Shown here one piece after another: positions 60,691-64,000 of a stretch of DNA of 64,000 bases. The DNA comes from Schistocephalus solidus (Eukaryota; Platyhelminthes; Cestoda; Diphyllobothriidea; Diphyllobothriidae), in NCBI GenBank assembly GCA_017591395.1, contig WEDG01003967.1:1-64000 (forward strand). The letters are read 5' to 3'. Below the pieces are notes generated by a model, which had not been told where the DNA came from, did no database searches, and worked only from the letters and a program-made list of their open reading frames with translations. The number at the start of each line of letters is the position of its first letter. Within the stretch, counting starts at the first letter, position 1. The position numbers and the translations under genes are program-made.

Positions 60691-61720
60691 ACCCGGTGAC
60701 CTGGGAGGACCTCGCCCAGGATAGACCGACGTGGCGTAGATCCGTGAAGACTGGTGCAGCAATCTTTGAAGCCAACCGGATCGCCGCTGCTAAGGCCAAA
60801 CGGGTGGCTCGCAAGTCACAAGCACCGCGGATCAACACAGCAAATGCCCAAGCCCTCCCAACGTGCTCAAGCTGTCCACGCACATTCCGCGCGCGAACTG
60901 GCCTGGTTGGACATAGTCGAACTCGATGCAACAACAATTCCATTGCAGCAACCGGTGCCATACCTGCCTCAGACCCCACGACAACGACCACCCCAACCAC
61001 TGATAACAACTTCATCGATGCCCCGCCACCAACTAGCAGTGATACCATTCTCCCTGCTCCACTCCCTGTGCCGATCACGGCGACGAACACCACTTGCCCC
61101 ACTTCCATCACCTCGGTAGCCACCTCCGACTACCTGCCACCTTCTACCTCCAATACCATTGCCGCCCTCAGTACCAGCGATGGGGCCTCTGTACTAACCT
61201 ACCCTCATTGCGATCGAACATTCACCTCACACATCGGCCTGGACGGTCACTTGCGAATCCATCGCACGGAGACTGGCAAAATAGAGCCTGGAGCACCAAA
61301 ACACAGCTCAGAACGCCGCCTTCAATACCCTCACTGCCCACGCGTATTCATTCATCGCATGGACCTGCTCGGTCACATGCGAATCAACGAAAGTGGAATC
61401 CACCGCGATGCCAGCACATCTGGCGCATCCATCAACACTTCCCATATTCATTCCATGAGCTCGCCTACCAATACTCGCAGCAGATCCCCTCAGACTCAGC
61501 ACCTCCATACCTATCTTGTCCTCATTGTCATCGCTCATGCACATCACGCATCGGCCTGGTCAGTCACTTGCGAATCCATCGCACAGAGACCGGTTAACCA
61601 GTGGCAGGAGCACCAACATTCACCCACCGCACCCGACTTAACTGTCCGCACTGCCCACATACATTCACACACCGCATGGGCCTATTAGGTCACATGTGTC
61701 TCCCTGAAAAACTGCGGTAG
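60691..61720 (+). pseudogene. RTE C-terminal zinc-finger array (five fingers)
   Basis: Follows the RT after a stop. Finger 1 is CCHC-like: CSSCPRTFRARTGLVGHSRT plus RC (about 60874-60939). Then comes a Thr/Pro/Ser-rich spacer of about 85 residues. Finger 2 (about 61198-61263, YPHCDRTFTSHIGLDGHLRI) and finger 3 (about 61326-61390) each have tyrosine in place of the first cysteine. Finger 4 (about 61516-61580, CPHCHRSCTSRIGLVSHLRI) and finger 5 (about 61640-61700, CPHCPHTFTHRMGLLGHM) lie in other frames. The stop is at about 61718. Such fingers probably help the element bind nucleic acid. It should not be annotated as a host C2H2 gene. Confidence 0.75.
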
Positions 61721-61899
61721 AACACCGCCGGCTATACAACAAAAACTATATCTCTCCCCATCAGCCTCTGCACCTCACCTAATCACACGCAACACCACAA
61801 AAAAACACGCTCTCAGGATGCGTAACTGAGTAAGAGGCAAGTATGATCCTCGGCTCTTTTTCCATGTGACTCCTGTGTTGCATGTGTAGTCTGAGCTTG

Positions 61900-63050
61900 A
61901 GAATATCACGGGGCGATAAGCGCCGTGCAGTTAGACGGTTGCCAATTGACAATTGCTCTCAAACCTCGCAGTCAGTCCACTGTGTGTTGTGTGAAGTGGC
62001 TGACTGGTTGTCTGAGAGTTAGGCTGCGATGGCTACTTCTTAACGTAACCTCAGGCTATCGCACATATGTGAGATGTAAGCCGTCAACCCCCTGTTGTGT
62101 TAAATCCTGGTGCTTGTGTTTTTTTTTGGGGGGGGGGCAGGTCATGTACATTTTACATGTAGCTGAGGTCACCAGCAGCTACGCTCACTTCCGCATCAGA
62201 CAACTGACCGGCTCGGACGGTGATCTGATTGTGTTCTGATTGTGGGGGTGGGGGGAGACAGTGAGGTCGACAGATCAGCGCATTGTCCTCACTATAAACA
62301 ATCTGACGAGCTTGAAACTATAACAGTGCGCTAAAAGCCGTAGCTGGGAAGGTTGCCAACTGACGGGATAAATCGGACCGCGTGGTCAGCCCTGTGTGTG
62401 TTTTGTGTGGAGTGGCTGACTGGCGGACTAAGAGTCAGGCTGCACTGGCTCCTTCTTAATGTGGCCTTTTTGGCACTCCTACTCCGTGGGATCTGAGTCA
62501 GGGTACACTTAGGTTGGTACACTTAGGGGCAGCTTCATCCGCGCCAACTACCTGCGTCCTATTCCGCCTCCGGTCTTCTTGACTCTGTCTTGACTCCGTG
62601 CTCAGGTGGGAGAGGAGGAGAGAGTGTGGTAGCTGCAGCGCAAGGATACTATCTCTTTAAAAATAATCCACGCGCAAGTCACCGTCCCTGCACCACCGTG
62701 GTGTGGAGCACACGGTGGACATCGTCAGATTACGACGTTTGAGCTGTCGGAGTGACTGACTGGCTCCTTCTTAATGTGGCCTTTATTGCAGACCCACTCA
62801 GATGGGATCGGAGCCGCCCCCTTTTTGTTTGTCCCTGTTTGTGGTGGACCACAGTGTGTGGGCCTGCGCTCTCTCCCATCTCAGGTCTTCTTGACTCTAA
62901 TAGAAGCGAAGAGGTGGGGCTCTGTCTTGACACTGCACCCAGATGGGGTTTGCAACAGAGACTGAGGTATTTGCAGCGAAAGTCTGCTCTCACTATTATC
63001 CAGCGTAAGTCCCCGCCCCTGCACCACCATCGGTGGACATAGTCGAACTC
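61900..63050 (+). repeat. Dispersed repeat family D, about three tandem partial units
   Basis: Units near 61930, 62340 and 62755 each carry 'gactgg-nng-actnagagt', 'ggctccttcttaatgtggcc' and a 'gtgggatctgag' part. Two tails read 'ctcactatta' or 'ctctttaaaa' followed by 'cgcaagtcaccgtccctgcac'-like sequence. A poly-G run (62118-62137) lies inside. The units are 300-415 bp apart. Order and motifs match 48.1-48.9 kb and, in reverse, 27.9-28.2 kb. Confidence 0.7.
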
Positions 63051-63274
63051 GATGATCGAACTGTTAGGCGACCTCTAGCCCTCGCAATCTGGCGTGATTT
63101 CCACATTGAGGTTGCGCTTAGCAGGGACACATGATAAACATGCTCAGTACGGGACGGAGCATCCGCAGTCAGCAACCTCTACCATCCGACTTTCAAGTTG
63201 CCGGGTTATAGGAGTATGCCACTACGTCCACTGAGCCAGAACGCAATTCAACACATATTCCAGGTTGCTATGCG

Positions 63275-63715
63275 ACTGCTTGCAACGGTTGTACTGTGAG
63301 CTCCAAAACAATACGATATGAGTAGTTTCTCTAACGTGACCGCTGAGGGCCCATCTGCCATAGTTAATTTACTTTACAAAAATCGATACAACAGCAAATA
63401 CTAGAGCGCTGAACTAATAAGCGAAAGAGCGAGGATTTGACGCAAGATGCCATGATGCACCTGGTGCTGTTGCGTGACAGACAACAGCTGCCAACGGTTG
63501 TACTTTGAGCTCCAAAACAATACGATTTGAGTAGTTTCCCTTACGTTACCGCTAAAGGACCATCTGTCATAGTTAATTTACTTTACAAAAATCGATACAA
63601 CAGCAAATACTTGACTCAAGGGTAGAGCGCTGATCTAATAAGCGAAAGACCGAGGGTTTGACCCACGATGCCATGATGCACCTGGTGCTGCTGCGTGACC
63701 GACAACAGCTGCCAA
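63275..63715 (+). repeat. ~209-221-bp tandem repeat with tRNA-Ile-like core
   Basis: 'caacggttgtactntgagct' occurs at 63283 and 63492, and the start of a third unit occurs at 63713. Each unit includes 'tagagcgctgatctaataag' (CTAATAA resembling a tRNA-Ile anticodon loop) and 'gagggtttgacccacgatg' (B-box-like in unit 2). Unit 2 also has the D-arm part 'gactcaagggtagagc', which unit 1 lacks by a 13-bp deletion. Confidence 0.8.
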
Positions 63716-64000
63716 CGTTGTTGTTTGGACTGCACACGGAAAACAAGGGGCATGTGTATAATTTCTTCCAACAACATTAAATATCACTCTTGCCTAACCT
63801 AGACACATCCCAGAAATCACGTGTTGAGCACCGAATCTACACATTACTGACCCGAATCCCTCAAACTTTCGCCAGTAGGTAGTCGAATGTCAACGAGACA
63901 CTAGTGAAACGATTAATTGGCTTAAAGGAAATTTCGTCTAAGAGCGGTAAGCGACAGGGACCTCAACCTCGAACCCATTAAGAGGGGAAAAAGGCGGTGA
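63716..64000. other. No feature seen
   Basis: Unique sequence to the window edge. It is too short to judge. Confidence 0.4.

Noticed and set aside
60913..63052. A 20-base identical stretch (ggacatagtcgaactcgatg) shared by RTE finger 1 (60913) and the edge of family D (63033)
   Set aside because: Noted as curious, but flanks do not align. I treat it as chance or a tiny conversion patch without further support.

Overview
The window is eukaryotic: no bacterial gene layout, almost no long open frames, GT...AG-bounded exon candidates, trinucleotide and AT microsatellites, and a very dense load of decayed non-LTR and Penelope-like retroelements. An RTE-type reverse transcriptase followed by a C-terminal array of C2H2-type zinc fingers, together with CR1-like LINEs and Penelope-like GIY-YIG elements of this style, points to a flatworm. 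My best inference is a diphyllobothriidean tapeworm (Spirometra / Schistocephalus / Dibothriocephalus type). This rests on recognition of the families, not on a search.

Layout. (1) 1-13448: two complete copies and one truncated copy of a macrosatellite of about 4.95 kb. Each unit is a decayed CR1-like LINE followed by a tandem array of about seven ~300-bp tRNA-like modules. (2) 13449-16549: a ~703-bp direct duplication flanking 1.7 kb of low-complexity sequence that includes a (GAT)67 tract. (3) 16550-30640: AT-rich sequence without convincing genes. It holds an old, much-diverged repeated module (19-22.6 kb), an (AT)n tract, one Penelope-type terminal region (18.6 kb), a ~780-bp palindrome (23.5-24.3 kb) and small LINE and dispersed-repeat scraps. 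(4) 30640-34200: a fairly complete but broken CR1-like LINE (ORF1-like, endonuclease, RT). (5) 36140-39960: RTE fragments in opposite orientations around a truncated mariner/Tc1-type transposase. (6) 42060-44290: two CR1-like 3' halves in tandem on the minus strand. (7) 45469-52580: six candidate exons of one host gene on the plus strand. They are linked by consistent intron phases, and their introns contain dispersed repeats and an inverted pair of Penelope-like elements. (8) 53750-58100: a decayed unknown frame, a (TAG)n tract and a possible terminal exon. (9) 58700-63050: an RTE element with zinc fingers, between two blocks of an unidentified dispersed repeat. (10) 63275-63715: a ~209-bp tandem repeat with a tRNA-Ile-like core.

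The most interesting signal is a repeated cis-module: a TATAAATA octamer, then 42-45 nt, then a hammerhead-ribozyme-like fold (CTGATGA, a stem II hairpin, GAAA, then a GTC-type site). It occurs at 18.7, 23.6 (minus), 24.2 and 49.9 kb (minus). A fifth hammerhead without the TATA, at 38.7 kb (minus), sits inside an RTE fragment. The 49.9 kb copy lies directly downstream of a Penelope-like RT/GIY-YIG remnant, which assigns the module to the terminal region of that element class. The constant spacing suggests that transcription would begin just upstream of the ribozyme.
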